Source: a bacterium (GTDB lineage Bacteria; 4484-113). Taken from it: a DNA stretch of 40,843 bases. Shown here piece after piece: positions 19,237-26,797 of this stretch (its first letter is position 1; each line of letters starts with the position of its first letter). The DNA lies in the NCBI GenBank assembly GCA_021163765.1, contig JAGGTK010000093.1, forward strand, positions 1-40,843, in the 5' to 3' direction. The notes under the pieces were generated by a model. The model was not told the origin of the DNA. It did no database searches and saw only the letters and a list, made by a program, of their open reading frames with translations. The position numbers and the translations under genes were made by a program.

Positions 19237-19253
19237 CCTACATAAATCGTGCC
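19237..19253 (-). repeat. 17-base copy of an internal propeller-repeat segment
   Basis: The 17 bases just after the Rhs-like stop and before the propeller gene's ribosome-binding site (GGCACGATTTATGTAGG on the minus strand) are identical to 18446-18462, which encode the GTIYVG part of a blade. Confidence 0.6.
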
Positions 19254-19254
19254 T

Positions 19255-20997
19255 TTAGGGCTTGTCTTCCCTAGATGGCGGACAGCATTCTTCCTCGTGG
19301 CTGCACAACTCACGGTCGTAACAGAAGCCCCGCGCAACAGCTAAACAATAAGACCCCAAGTCCTCGGGAGGCGGCATAAAACTTGGTCCGCCAACTGTCT
19401 CTAGTTTCTTGCAGCCTTTTTCCTTGAAATCCTTGGCTGCGTCCCTTTTACCTGCATTACACCGTTGCCGGAACAGTTCTACCCACACCTTCCCGAATTT
19501 CTCCTGGTTCCACATCTGGTCTTCACACCAAGTATACTGCAACAAGCCCAGGGTTCTTACATAGTTGCAGCGTTCCCGTATCTTATCGCAGTCCCATCCA
19601 GGCTCCTTATCGCACGGATCCCCCTGACTCGTATCCGTGCACTCGCAAGCCACACCGCCAGGCCCGATATAACCTCCCACACAGCACAGGATGCACTCTG
19701 GGGGCAACGGATACAGACAAGGCGGACAACCCTTAGCAAGGCAGCAGCAGCAATCGCAAGAACGTCTTAGTCTGTCCTTCTCTTTCCCATCCGGCAGGCC
19801 AACGCCGCACTCTGTAATGCAGCACACAGTTGGGTCAAGTCCTATCTCTTTCTTACATGCAGGATCCTCTTCTAGTCTTCTGAGTTGTTCATTACGGAGC
19901 TTCTGGCACTCCTCCGGACTATACGTGTTGTTCACGCCGCTCCCGAAACCGGTCGCTGCCTCCCCTGTGAAAACCGGCTTGGCACCTGAGATTACTACGT
20001 TTGCGCTGTCAGCGTAGTTGCCACCGTTGGCATAGTACGTCCCATCCCCCCTTCCCATCGGGTTCATATCGCGGCCTATGACGGGGGATTTGACGCGGGT
20101 GACTTCGTATTCGAGATCGGTGGCTCCAAGCTGGAGCGCATAGTTGGTCGCTGCGCTGGAGGCGCGGTCGGCATCCAGGGTTATGTTGTAGGCGTTGAAG
20201 AGTTCGCTGGGGATGCCGATTGCTACGCGCGTGGGTACAATCGCGCCGTTCACGTGCTGCCACTCGGCATACCGGCTGTCGTCGTTTACGTCGCCCGCAG
20301 TAACGCCGCCGACCTGGTAGCTTCGCTTCTCGATGGTGCGCTCGTCGTTTAGCATGTAGTACTGGGTATTGGATGCTGACGACCGCTGCGGGGATTCTAT
20401 CGGAGCGTTATCCACCGCGCCCGCGCCGCCCTCCCAGCGCCATACTTTCCCGTTCACCGGTTGCTGCTGGTTGGTTACGTCGATGTTGCCCAGGTGCTTC
20501 TTGCCCGCATACGTGTGCTCGTAATTGGTAGTGCTGCCCAGCACGGTGGCATCGGTCTTTATCAGCCGGTTGAAGCCGTCGTACGTGTGGTCGGCGGAAA
20601 AGCCCGAGTTGCCGATGGAAAGCTCCGTCAGGCGATTCTCGTTGTCGTAGCTAAATGTCGAAACCGTCGGGTTCCCGCCGCCCCAGCGCTCAGCCACCTC
20701 AGTTATGTTGCCGTTCCAGTCGTTGGTTACGGCGGCGGTGAAGGTACGCCCCGTGTCCTGGATGGCCGTCAGGCGGCCCATGGCGTCGTAGTTGTAGGAG
20801 TTGTCCCGCCGGTCACGCGTCCCGCGTGATGGCGGGTAAAAGTTTACGGCTCGCAGGCGGCTTGCCCGCCGTAGCTTAAGCGAAGGCGGGTTGCCCGCCT
20901 TGTCGTACGTGAAGTCCTTCTGGTAGTGCAGCGCTAGCGGTGGCCCCAGTCCTTGACTGGCTTTAGTTACGAACCCCTTTTTGCCTTCAACTCTCAC
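19255..20997 (-). CDS. Rhs/YD-repeat protein with cysteine-rich C-terminal tip
   Basis: This 580-residue protein lacks a signal peptide and the long N-terminal Rhs core. YD repeats are clear in the N-terminal half (FTYDKAGN, YNYDAMGRLTAIQD, FSYDNENRLTELS, HTYDGFNRLIKTD). A degenerate core-end motif (VIGRDMNPMGRGDGTYY) occurs near residue 315-330. The remaining ~210 residues form a distinct tip with 28 cysteines, including CDCCCC and many CxxC pairs, resembling the variable toxin tips of polymorphic Rhs proteins; no known toxin motif is recognised. The GTG at 20997 is chosen because GGAGAAGGG lies just upstream; a TTG at 21015 is possible. Palindromic elements are inserted in frame near residues 27-60. 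The tip DNA is less GC-rich than the core. Confidence 0.75.
   Translation of the reverse strand: MRVEGKKGFVTKASQGLGPPLALHYQKDFTYDKAGNPPSLKLRRASRLRAVNFYPPSRGTRDRRDNSYNYDAMGRLTAIQDTGRTFTAAVTNDWNGNITEVAERWGGGNPTVSTFSYDNENRLTELSIGNSGFSADHTYDGFNRLIKTDATVLGSTTNYEHTYAGKKHLGNIDVTNQQQPVNGKVWRWEGGAGAVDNAPIESPQRSSASNTQYYMLNDERTIEKRSYQVGGVTAGDVNDDSRYAEWQHVNGAIVPTRVAIGIPSELFNAYNITLDADRASSAATNYALQLGATDLEYEVTRVKSPVIGRDMNPMGRGDGTYYANGGNYADSANVVISGAKPVFTGEAATGFGSGVNNTYSPEECQKLRNEQLRRLEEDPACKKEIGLDPTVCCITECGVGLPDGKEKDRLRRSCDCCCCLAKGCPPCLYPLPPECILCCVGGYIGPGGVACECTDTSQGDPCDKEPGWDCDKIRERCNYVRTLGLLQYTWCEDQMWNQEKFGKVWVELFRQRCNAGKRDAAKDFKEKGCKKLETVGGPSFMPPPEDLGSYCLAVARGFCYDRELCSHEEECCPPSREDKP
20805..20899 (-). repeat. 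palindromic elements inserted in frame in the Rhs gene
   Basis: Two imperfect palindromes are flanked by CCCGCC/GGCGGG. One (20805-20836) has the inner stem TCACGC/GCGTGA. The other (20865-20890) has the inner palindrome GCTTAAGC, and a further GGCGGG-TTG-CCCGCC lies at 20885-20899. Together they encode an arginine/serine/proline-rich stretch that interrupts a YD repeat between AGN and DNSYNYD without breaking the frame. Confidence 0.7.
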
Positions 20998-21069
20998 GTT
21001 CCCTTCTCCAGCCAACCTGCTTATAGTCTAGCACATTCGGGGCGGGGGCCTGCCAAGCGCCCCACCGCC

Positions 21070-22260
21070 CTACGCGCCCGCGCCCGATGCGCCGATGACT
21101 TCCAGAAAGCGGCTTAATAGCTTGTCCGGAAGCGCTGCGCTAACGCGGGCGAAGAACATCCTCGACCATATCTCCTCCAGGGCGACGATGAGGTTCGGCA
21201 GGTAAACCGTCGGCTGAGGCAGCAAGCCCGCGGGCCAGCACACGTTGTATCCTTCGGCGTATCGCGCCCGCAGCATAAGCGGCAGCAGGCGGCAGCCGTC
21301 CTTTTCCGTGGTGATGAAGTGCCCCGCGCCCGTATCTTTGCCCAGCTTGCGCAGCCAGTGCAGGTCGGCGGCGGAGTATTCGTGGTGGTCGGGGAAGCGC
21401 GCCGAAGCTGTGAGCGGTATACCCAGCTTCTCTAGCGACGCCTCAAAGCTCTCCGGCCTGCCGATGCCGGCGAACGCCACGCCGGAGCCGCGTGGCTGAG
21501 CCCCGTCGCTCATCTGCTCGGTGGATCCCATCTCCACCCATGGCGCCATCAGGTCGGCCACCGGCAGCACGGCGCGCTCCTCCAGCCTGAACGTCCCGTG
21601 TGTCTCGACCGGCACACTCCCGCCGAATCCATCTTCCCGCACGAGCACGAAATCCGCCCTGCCGGCTGCTTCAAGCTCCTCGCGCAGCAGCCCGCGCGGG
21701 AAAAGGCGCTCCCTGGCGTCATCCGGGTGCAGCAGGCAGATGGATAGCGCCGGCTGCAGGCTGTAAAGCTGGTGCGCGTCGTCCACGACAACGAAGTCCA
21801 CATCCTCCCGCGCCGCCATCGCCTTTATGCCCGCCATCTTGTTGCGGTGCGCGCAGATGACTCCCGAAGGCAGGTCTACCACGATGCTTTGCTCGTCGCG
21901 CTGCACGCGGGGCGGCGCCGCATCCATCGATGTGAGGCACGACGCGTAGATGAGCAGCTCGTCTAAATAATGCCGCCGGTCCTTGCCCAGCTTAAGCACA
22001 ATTGCGCCCCGCCGCCTGGCCCGGCGCGCGGCGGAATACAGGGCGCAGCAGACAGGGGTTTTGCCGCTGCCGCCCATTGCGATGTTGCCGACGGCGATTA
22101 CCGGCGCGCCAGTAACGGGAGCGCGCAAAGCAAGATACCGGCGGCGTCGGGAGTTGAACGCCGCGCGGTACGCCGGGGCGAGCAGTATCCCGACGGTGGA
22201 CTGGGCGAACCGGAGCAGCCCGGCGCGCCGCCGATCGGCAATGTGGTAATTTGCATCCAT
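21070..22260 (-). CDS. lpxK: tetraacyldisaccharide 4'-kinase (divergent)
   Basis: This 396-residue inner-membrane kinase phosphorylates the lipid A precursor to form lipid IVA. The LpxK start pattern (APAYRAAFNSRRRRY) is followed by the P-loop VGNIAMGGSGKTPV (about residues 57-70), the family hallmark. Downstream, VVVDDAHQLYSLQ replaces the usual DDGxQH motif and no GDEP motif is seen, so the enzyme is divergent. A HHEYSAADLHWL segment matches the usual DHH.Y...D motif. The ATG has no ribosome-binding site and lies 10 bases after TAGAAT. The long frame continuing upstream over the NUDIX gene is a shadow. Its presence implies an outer membrane with lipid A. Confidence 0.88.
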   Translation of the reverse strand: MDANYHIADRRRAGLLRFAQSTVGILLAPAYRAAFNSRRRRYLALRAPVTGAPVIAVGNIAMGGSGKTPVCCALYSAARRARRRGAIVLKLGKDRRHYLDELLIYASCLTSMDAAPPRVQRDEQSIVVDLPSGVICAHRNKMAGIKAMAAREDVDFVVVDDAHQLYSLQPALSICLLHPDDARERLFPRGLLREELEAAGRADFVLVREDGFGGSVPVETHGTFRLEERAVLPVADLMAPWVEMGSTEQMSDGAQPRGSGVAFAGIGRPESFEASLEKLGIPLTASARFPDHHEYSAADLHWLRKLGKDTGAGHFITTEKDGCRLLPLMLRARYAEGYNVCWPAGLLPQPTVYLPNLIVALEEIWSRMFFARVSAALPDKLLSRFLEVIGASGAGA

Positions 22261-22270
22261 TAGGGCTATG

Positions 22271-22276
22271 ATTCTA
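22271..22276 (-). promoter_or_regulatory. lpxK -10 box, nearly leaderless
   Basis: TAGAAT, within GCTAGAAT, ends 10 bases before the lpxK ATG; the leader would be only about 3 bases and has no ribosome-binding site. Confidence 0.45.
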
Positions 22277-22359
22277 GCGGATGCACGCGGGTCTGTGACC
22301 GCCCCACAGCAGCGAGTTTCATTTTCGCGGTCAGGACGCGCGTTACCGGTGAGATGGTT

Positions 22360-22941
22360 ATGAGTAAGCGTCGGACACCCAAACGCACCATAAAGGACAC
22401 CAAGAAGCTCTGGGGGTGCAAGTACTTCGACGTGCTGGAGCACACCGTCCAGGGGCGCTCCGGCGACCGCCCATATTATTCCGTCCAGCGCCGGCATCCG
22501 AACACGGTCCACATCCTTGCCTGCACGCCCAAGGACGAGGTTGTGCTCGTCCGCCAGTTCCGCCCGCCGGTGGGCAAGAAAGTCATCGAGCTTCCCGCAG
22601 GCCTGTGCGACAACGAGGACGAGCCGCCGGTGGAGGCGGCCCGGCGCGAGCTGCTGGAAGAGACCGGCTTCGAAGCGGACGATTTCGAGATGATGTTTTC
22701 CGGCACCGTCTCGCCCGGCATTACCAACGAGATCTACAACATATTCCTTGCCATCAACGCGCGTCTCACCGGCCGGGGCGGGGGCGTGGGAAACGAGGCA
22801 ATCGAGGTCTTCCTGAAGCCCCGCCACCGCCTGATCGACTACCTCGTGGAAGAAAGCCTGATGGGTGACAGCCTTGTGGACTCGAAGATCCCCACGGCGC
22901 TGATGCTGGCACAGAAGTACCTCCTCCCGGAGCATGGATAG
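22360..22941 (+). CDS. NUDIX hydrolase, ADP-ribose pyrophosphatase type
   Basis: This 193-residue cytoplasmic hydrolase probably cleaves ADP-ribose or a similar nucleoside diphosphate derivative. The N-terminal strand pattern (VHILACTPKDEVVLVRQFRPP) and PAG before the Nudix box match ADP-ribose pyrophosphatases. The box is AGLCDNEDEPPVEAARRELL plus EETGF; it has one extra residue between the glycine and the first glutamate relative to the usual spacing. The second ATG (22360) is chosen because GGTGAG lies 6 bases upstream of it. It is the first gene of an overlapping operon with a propeller lipoprotein, a HAD phosphatase and recF. Confidence 0.88.
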   Translation: MSKRRTPKRTIKDTKKLWGCKYFDVLEHTVQGRSGDRPYYSVQRRHPNTVHILACTPKDEVVLVRQFRPPVGKKVIELPAGLCDNEDEPPVEAARRELLEETGFEADDFEMMFSGTVSPGITNEIYNIFLAINARLTGRGGGVGNEAIEVFLKPRHRLIDYLVEESLMGDSLVDSKIPTALMLAQKYLLPEHG

Positions 22942-24241
22942 CGTGTGCAGAGGCTGGAGCGTGACCGCCACGGCTGCCGCGCTGCTGGCCGCGCTTGCGG
23001 TGTTCGCCGGATGCCCGCGAGCCTTAAAGGAAACCTCCCCGCCCGCTAAGTTCCCCCGCTGGTGCGAGCGCTTCGGACCGCTGGCGATGACCCAGGCCGA
23101 TATCACGGAGGGGCGCAACTGGTACCTGCCGGCAACCTTCACCGAACTTGATATGACCCGCCGTTTGTGGAGCCGTGATTTCAGCTATGCGGGGCGCGTG
23201 GACTATATTTACGCGCGCGGTTACATATTTTTCGCCGGCTCGGAGGGTTATCTGGGCGCTCTGGATGCGGCTACGGGCGATACGGTGTGGGAGACAACGC
23301 CTGTGCCATCCGAGGAACTGCGGTTTCTCAATTACCAGCATCTGGCGCTCACGCCGTACTCGCTTGTCGTGGGCGCGGAGGTGCGGGGGATAACCGATGA
23401 AGTGCGCTTCCACGACCCGCTGACGGGCGAACTCCTGCGAGTTGAGGAGGTCAGCTCTGCCCTGAAGCAGGTGCTGGTCGCCGCGGGCCGCGTTGTCGCA
23501 TTGGGCGAACGGGGTAGATGCGTTGCCTTCGCTCAGGAGACCGGCGAGCCGCTCGCCACCGCTTTCCGGCCCACGGACTTGATTGCCGCGATAGCAACGG
23601 ACGACAGTGTCATCCTTCTGGGCGAGGAGGCGGCAGCGCATTCGCTGGCCCTTGACAGCCTTGAGCCTGTTGCGTCGCGCGTGCTGGAAAGCCGCTGCCA
23701 GTACCCTTTCATCCTGGACGGGGAACTCATACTCTCCCGCACTTCAGACGCGCATATGCTTGCGCTCGATCCGCGCGACCTGGCGACGATATGGCAGTTC
23801 CCGCTGGAAGGCTGGCCAAACGAGTTTCTCGCCGGATACACCGACCGCATCTTCTACGGTGAAATCACCGGCAATCTGCGCTGCGTCCAGCCGAGCGTTG
23901 AGCGCACACTGTGGGTGCGCGACCTTGAAGCTCCCGCTATCGTCTTCGTCGTCTTCGACAATTGCCTGTTGGCGCTGGCGGACTATTCGATGCCTGACAG
24001 TGCGGACGACGGTGAAAGCGCCGCTTCTTCGCAGCCTTCGTGGCACGAGCCGGGCGCGGAGCGCTCCCACTGCCTTTACGTGCTTGACAGCACCGATGGC
24101 TCCGTGATGGCGCAGTTCGCCGGGCCCGGCCAGCTTCTGCCAAAGCTCGTGACGCCCTACGGAATCGTCGTTCAGGAAGACCTGGGCGGCCCGGTAAGCT
24201 GCTTCCCTGCGACAATCACCTTGCGGGAGGACGCGCCGTGA
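22934..24241 (+). CDS. PQQ-like propeller lipoprotein
   Basis: This 435-residue protein starts inside the end of the NUDIX gene (8-base overlap). It has a signal peptide with lipobox FAGC (Cys27), then a propeller with PQQ-type blades such as YLGALDAATGDTVWETTP, AFAQETGEPLATAF, HMLALDPRDLATIWQFPLEG and LYVLDSTDGSVMAQF. It is probably an envelope lipoprotein with a binding or scaffold role. Blade motifs are more degenerate than in the other propellers here. Its co-expression with nucleotide enzymes and recF looks like packing rather than shared pathway. Confidence 0.8.
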   Translation: MDSVCRGWSVTATAAALLAALAVFAGCPRALKETSPPAKFPRWCERFGPLAMTQADITEGRNWYLPATFTELDMTRRLWSRDFSYAGRVDYIYARGYIFFAGSEGYLGALDAATGDTVWETTPVPSEELRFLNYQHLALTPYSLVVGAEVRGITDEVRFHDPLTGELLRVEEVSSALKQVLVAAGRVVALGERGRCVAFAQETGEPLATAFRPTDLIAAIATDDSVILLGEEAAAHSLALDSLEPVASRVLESRCQYPFILDGELILSRTSDAHMLALDPRDLATIWQFPLEGWPNEFLAGYTDRIFYGEITGNLRCVQPSVERTLWVRDLEAPAIVFVVFDNCLLALADYSMPDSADDGESAASSQPSWHEPGAERSHCLYVLDSTDGSVMAQFAGPGQLLPKLVTPYGIVVQEDLGGPVSCFPATITLREDAP

Positions 24242-24948
24242 TACTCGTCCTCGACTGCGACAACACGCTCTACCCCGCTTCTACGAATCTGATGGCGCTC
24301 AACGACGCGGGCATCTCGGGCTATATCACAAACGTGCTGGGCATACCGCAGCGCGAAGCGAACGAGCTGCGCCTGGGATATTTGCGCAAGTACGGAACCA
24401 CAATTGCGGGGCTGGTGGCGGAGCGCAACGTGGATCCCGACGAATTTATGGAATACGTCCACAGCTACGACGTGGACTCGCTGCTTCAGCCCAATCCCCG
24501 GCTGCGCGGGTTTTTGCTGGCGGTCGGCGTCCCGCGAGTCGTCCTGACATCTGCCAACCGCGCGCACACGGAAAAGGTCGCGCGGGCGGTCGGCGTGCTC
24601 GACTGCATTGACGCAATCTACGACCTGAAGGCGGTGGACTACATCGGCAAGCCGCATCCGCACGCATACGAAAAGGTGCTGGGCGATTTCCCCGGCGAGC
24701 GCGCGGTGTTCGTGGACGACCGGATGCTCAACTTCCCGCCCGCCCACGAGCTTGGAATGGTAAACGTCTGGGTGGACGAGGGCTATCACCCGCCGCCAAG
24801 CGACATCACGCCGGCGCTCAGCGTATTCCACGACGAGACGCGCTCGCTCGTGGCGGACTCGGATGAATTCGTGGATTTCACCATCCGGCGCGTGGAAGAG
24901 CTTGCCGGCATCTGGCCGCGTGTTGTGGAGAAGGCCGGGGCGCAATGA
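24238..24948 (+). CDS. HAD-superfamily hydrolase, pyrimidine 5'-nucleotidase-like
   Basis: This 236-residue cytoplasmic phosphatase has all four HAD motifs: LDCDNTLYP (residues 5-13, nucleophile and acid/base aspartates), VLTSANRAH, the lysine in IGKPHPHAY, and FVDDRMLNFP. The DxDNTLYP form and the helical cap resemble the Sdt1/PPA-type pyrimidine 5'-nucleotidases; the substrate is inferred. The GTG start overlaps the lipoprotein stop (GTGA), and its own stop overlaps the recF start (ATGA), so it is translationally coupled at both ends. Confidence 0.85.
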   Translation: MILVLDCDNTLYPASTNLMALNDAGISGYITNVLGIPQREANELRLGYLRKYGTTIAGLVAERNVDPDEFMEYVHSYDVDSLLQPNPRLRGFLLAVGVPRVVLTSANRAHTEKVARAVGVLDCIDAIYDLKAVDYIGKPHPHAYEKVLGDFPGERAVFVDDRMLNFPPAHELGMVNVWVDEGYHPPPSDITPALSVFHDETRSLVADSDEFVDFTIRRVEELAGIWPRVVEKAGAQ

Positions 24949-26087
24949 TCTGCCAGAATCTTCGGCTGCTCAACTTCCGCAATTACAGCGAAGCGGAGCT
25001 CGCGCTGCGCCCAGGCGTGAACATCCTGCTCGGCGGCAACGGAAGCGGCAAGACCAATCTGCTGGAGGGCCTGTACTTCCTGGCGCACCTTTCGGGCTTC
25101 CGGGCCGACCGCGATTCGGCGCTGCTCAAGCGCGGCGCGAAGTCGCTGTTCGTGGAAGGCCGGTTCGTCTCCGACACCGGCGCGCAGCTTGAAGCCGAAG
25201 TCCGTTTTGCCGGCGGCAAGAAATACCTGCGGGTAAACGGCGCGCCCGTGCTCAAGCAGGCGGATTACTGGGGGCGCGTGCCGCTTTACCTGTTTTCGCC
25301 GGCGTCAATGGAGCTTCTCTGGGGCGAGCCCGCGCGGCGGCGCGATCTGTGGGACGGCGAGATCGCCAAGTTCTCCCCCGCGTTCCGCAAGGACCTCGCC
25401 AACTACAAGACCGCGTGGCTCAGCCGCAACCGCGTGCTGAAGCGCATGCAGCAGGGGCGCGGGGACTCCGAGACCCGCGCGCTGCTTAAGTTCTACACCG
25501 ACTCGCTGCGCCTGTCCGGAAGCAGCGTGGTGTTTGAGCGGCTGAAATTCCTCCGGGAAGTGCTGCACAGCCTGGACGAGTATTACCACCAGCTCACGAC
25601 CGAGAAGTTCCACCTGCGCGCCAACTACTCCGCTAGCATCGGCAAGCTCAGCCGCGAAGTCAGCCTGTCGGACGTCCGCGAGGCGTACTCCCGCAGGCTA
25701 AAGGAAGTTGCGGAAAGGGAGCGCGAGCGGGGCTTCACGCTGGCGGGGCCGCACCGCGACGACGTGCGCTTTTACCTGGGCGACATAGCCATCGGCAACT
25801 TCGCGTCGCAGGGGCAGGTGCGCGCCGCAACCATCGCGCTGATGCTAACGCTTGCGCGCATCTACGACAAGCGCACCGGCGAAAAGCCAGTGCTGCTGCT
25901 GGACGACGCGCTTTCGGAGCTGGACGACAGGCGCAAGGCAAACCTCCTCGCAATTACGCAAGACTTCCCGCAGACGGTGATTACTTCGGCCAGCAACCGC
26001 GAGATCAGGGGCCTCCTGCCGCTAAAGCCCCACCTCTTCGCCGTCGCCGACGGCACCGTCCGCCCGGTGAAAGCGAAAACGGAGTAG
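24945..26087 (+). CDS. recF: DNA replication and repair protein RecF
   Basis: This 380-residue SMC-like ATPase helps load RecA at single-strand gaps. The N-terminus LRLLNFRNYSEAEL and the Walker A motif GGNGSGKT (30-37) are typical. Near the C-terminus are FASQGQVRA (signature region) and LLLDDALSELDD (Walker B and D-loop), in the usual order and length. The ATG overlaps the HAD stop (ATGA). Unlike many genomes, it is not next to dnaA, dnaN or gyrB in this window. Downstream is a 251-base gap with several hairpins. Confidence 0.95.
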   Translation: MICQNLRLLNFRNYSEAELALRPGVNILLGGNGSGKTNLLEGLYFLAHLSGFRADRDSALLKRGAKSLFVEGRFVSDTGAQLEAEVRFAGGKKYLRVNGAPVLKQADYWGRVPLYLFSPASMELLWGEPARRRDLWDGEIAKFSPAFRKDLANYKTAWLSRNRVLKRMQQGRGDSETRALLKFYTDSLRLSGSSVVFERLKFLREVLHSLDEYYHQLTTEKFHLRANYSASIGKLSREVSLSDVREAYSRRLKEVAERERERGFTLAGPHRDDVRFYLGDIAIGNFASQGQVRAATIALMLTLARIYDKRTGEKPVLLLDDALSELDDRRKANLLAITQDFPQTVITSASNREIRGLLPLKPHLFAVADGTVRPVKAKTE

Positions 26088-26100
26088 GCCTTTCCCGTTG

Positions 26101-26122
26101 GGCGGGATTTCCGCGCCCCGCC
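26101..26122 (+). terminator. hairpin after recF
   Basis: GGCGGG and CCCGCC pair around a 10-base loop 13 bases past the recF stop. No T-run follows, so termination is uncertain. Confidence 0.3.
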
Positions 26123-26137
26123 ATCTTCCAGACTGGA

Positions 26138-26188
26138 CGCGCAGTCTCCAGGCTGCGCGATTAAACGTGGTGGCCTGGAGACCGCCAC
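26138..26188 (+). repeat. overlapping inverted repeats with alternative pairings
   Basis: Three stems are possible: CGCGCAG/CTGCGCG (26138-26159), TCTCCAGGC/GCCTGGAGA (26145-26181, perfect 9 bp) and GTGGTGG/CCGCCAC with one G-T pair (26167-26188). The middle stem excludes the outer two. The element lies 150 bases before a membrane-protein gene. It could be a dispersed repeat or a switchable RNA. The rest of the gap 26189-26293 shows nothing recognisable. Confidence 0.5.
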
Positions 26189-26293
26189 TCTGAGTCGCCG
26201 ACGGTACGTGTGTCTAGCCCCCGATTCAATGACAAGAGAGTGGAACGAGCACGCCATGCCATGCCTGCGCAGTGCAAAACAGCATCGAAGTGC

Positions 26294-26299
26294 TAGAAT
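26294..26299 (+). promoter_or_regulatory. -10 box upstream of small membrane protein gene
   Basis: TAGAAT, within GCTAGAAT, lies 39 bases before the ATG, with GGGAG as ribosome-binding site 7 bases before the start. Confidence 0.4.
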
Positions 26300-26338
26300 C
26301 GCTTCTATCTGGGAACAAGCTCCTATGGGAGTTTCGAT

Positions 26339-26710
26339 ATGGAGAAGGAGACTACGAACAAGCATCGGCTGACTTGGTTAACTATTGTAGATCTAGCGAT
26401 AGTCCTTGTAAGTCTGCATGTGCTAGGGGCGATGTTCGGCAGCGTGCGTGGCCCCGCTGCTTGGCCTCTGGCCTCGGTCAGGGCGTTCCAGAACATAATC
26501 CCCTCTATCTATGATATCGATGTAGATCCCATATACGGATCTATCAGGGGTGTGGCTATATTTTGGCTGTGGCTTTCCCTGTTTCGCTGCATCGCCTCGA
26601 TAGTCCTTATTCTAATGAAACGTAAACCACTCTTCGCGAACATCATCAGCCGGTTGGTGATTACCGACGCTATTGCAGCGCTGTTTGTGGTTCCGCTGTA
26701 TGTAAGATAG
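26339..26710 (+). CDS. small membrane protein of unknown function
   Basis: This 123-residue protein has three hydrophobic segments (about 13-33, 69-92 and 104-121) separated by a short polar loop (SIYDIDVDPIYGS). I recognise no family. The ATG has GGGAG at a good distance and a TAGAAT box further up, which supports a real gene despite its size. Its codon and base use is AT-richer than recF upstream and yggS downstream, which fits recent acquisition. Confidence 0.6.
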   Translation: MEKETTNKHRLTWLTIVDLAIVLVSLHVLGAMFGSVRGPAAWPLASVRAFQNIIPSIYDIDVDPIYGSIRGVAIFWLWLSLFRCIASIVLILMKRKPLFANIISRLVITDAIAALFVVPLYVR

Positions 26711-26757
26711 ACGCCGCGCCTTTGGAAGCAAGAGCGCTAGTGTGACACAATCCTGAA

Positions 26758-26775
26758 CCGGGCTGGCCAGCCCGG
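26758..26775. repeat. dispersed palindrome, copy 1
   Basis: CCGGGCTGGCCAGCCCGG is a perfect 18-base palindrome. Its CCGGGC/GCCCGG arms and TGG-start loop recur at 38224-38241 and 40750-40767. It lies between the convergent small membrane gene and yggS and may act as a terminator. Confidence 0.6.
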
Positions 26776-26797
26776 CGCACTTAATTGACAACGAGTT

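Noticed and set aside
22261..23142. An open frame extends lpxK upstream across the NUDIX gene.
   Set aside because: The added sequence is antisense to a clear NUDIX gene, and the lpxK ATG at 22260 has a promoter directly upstream.
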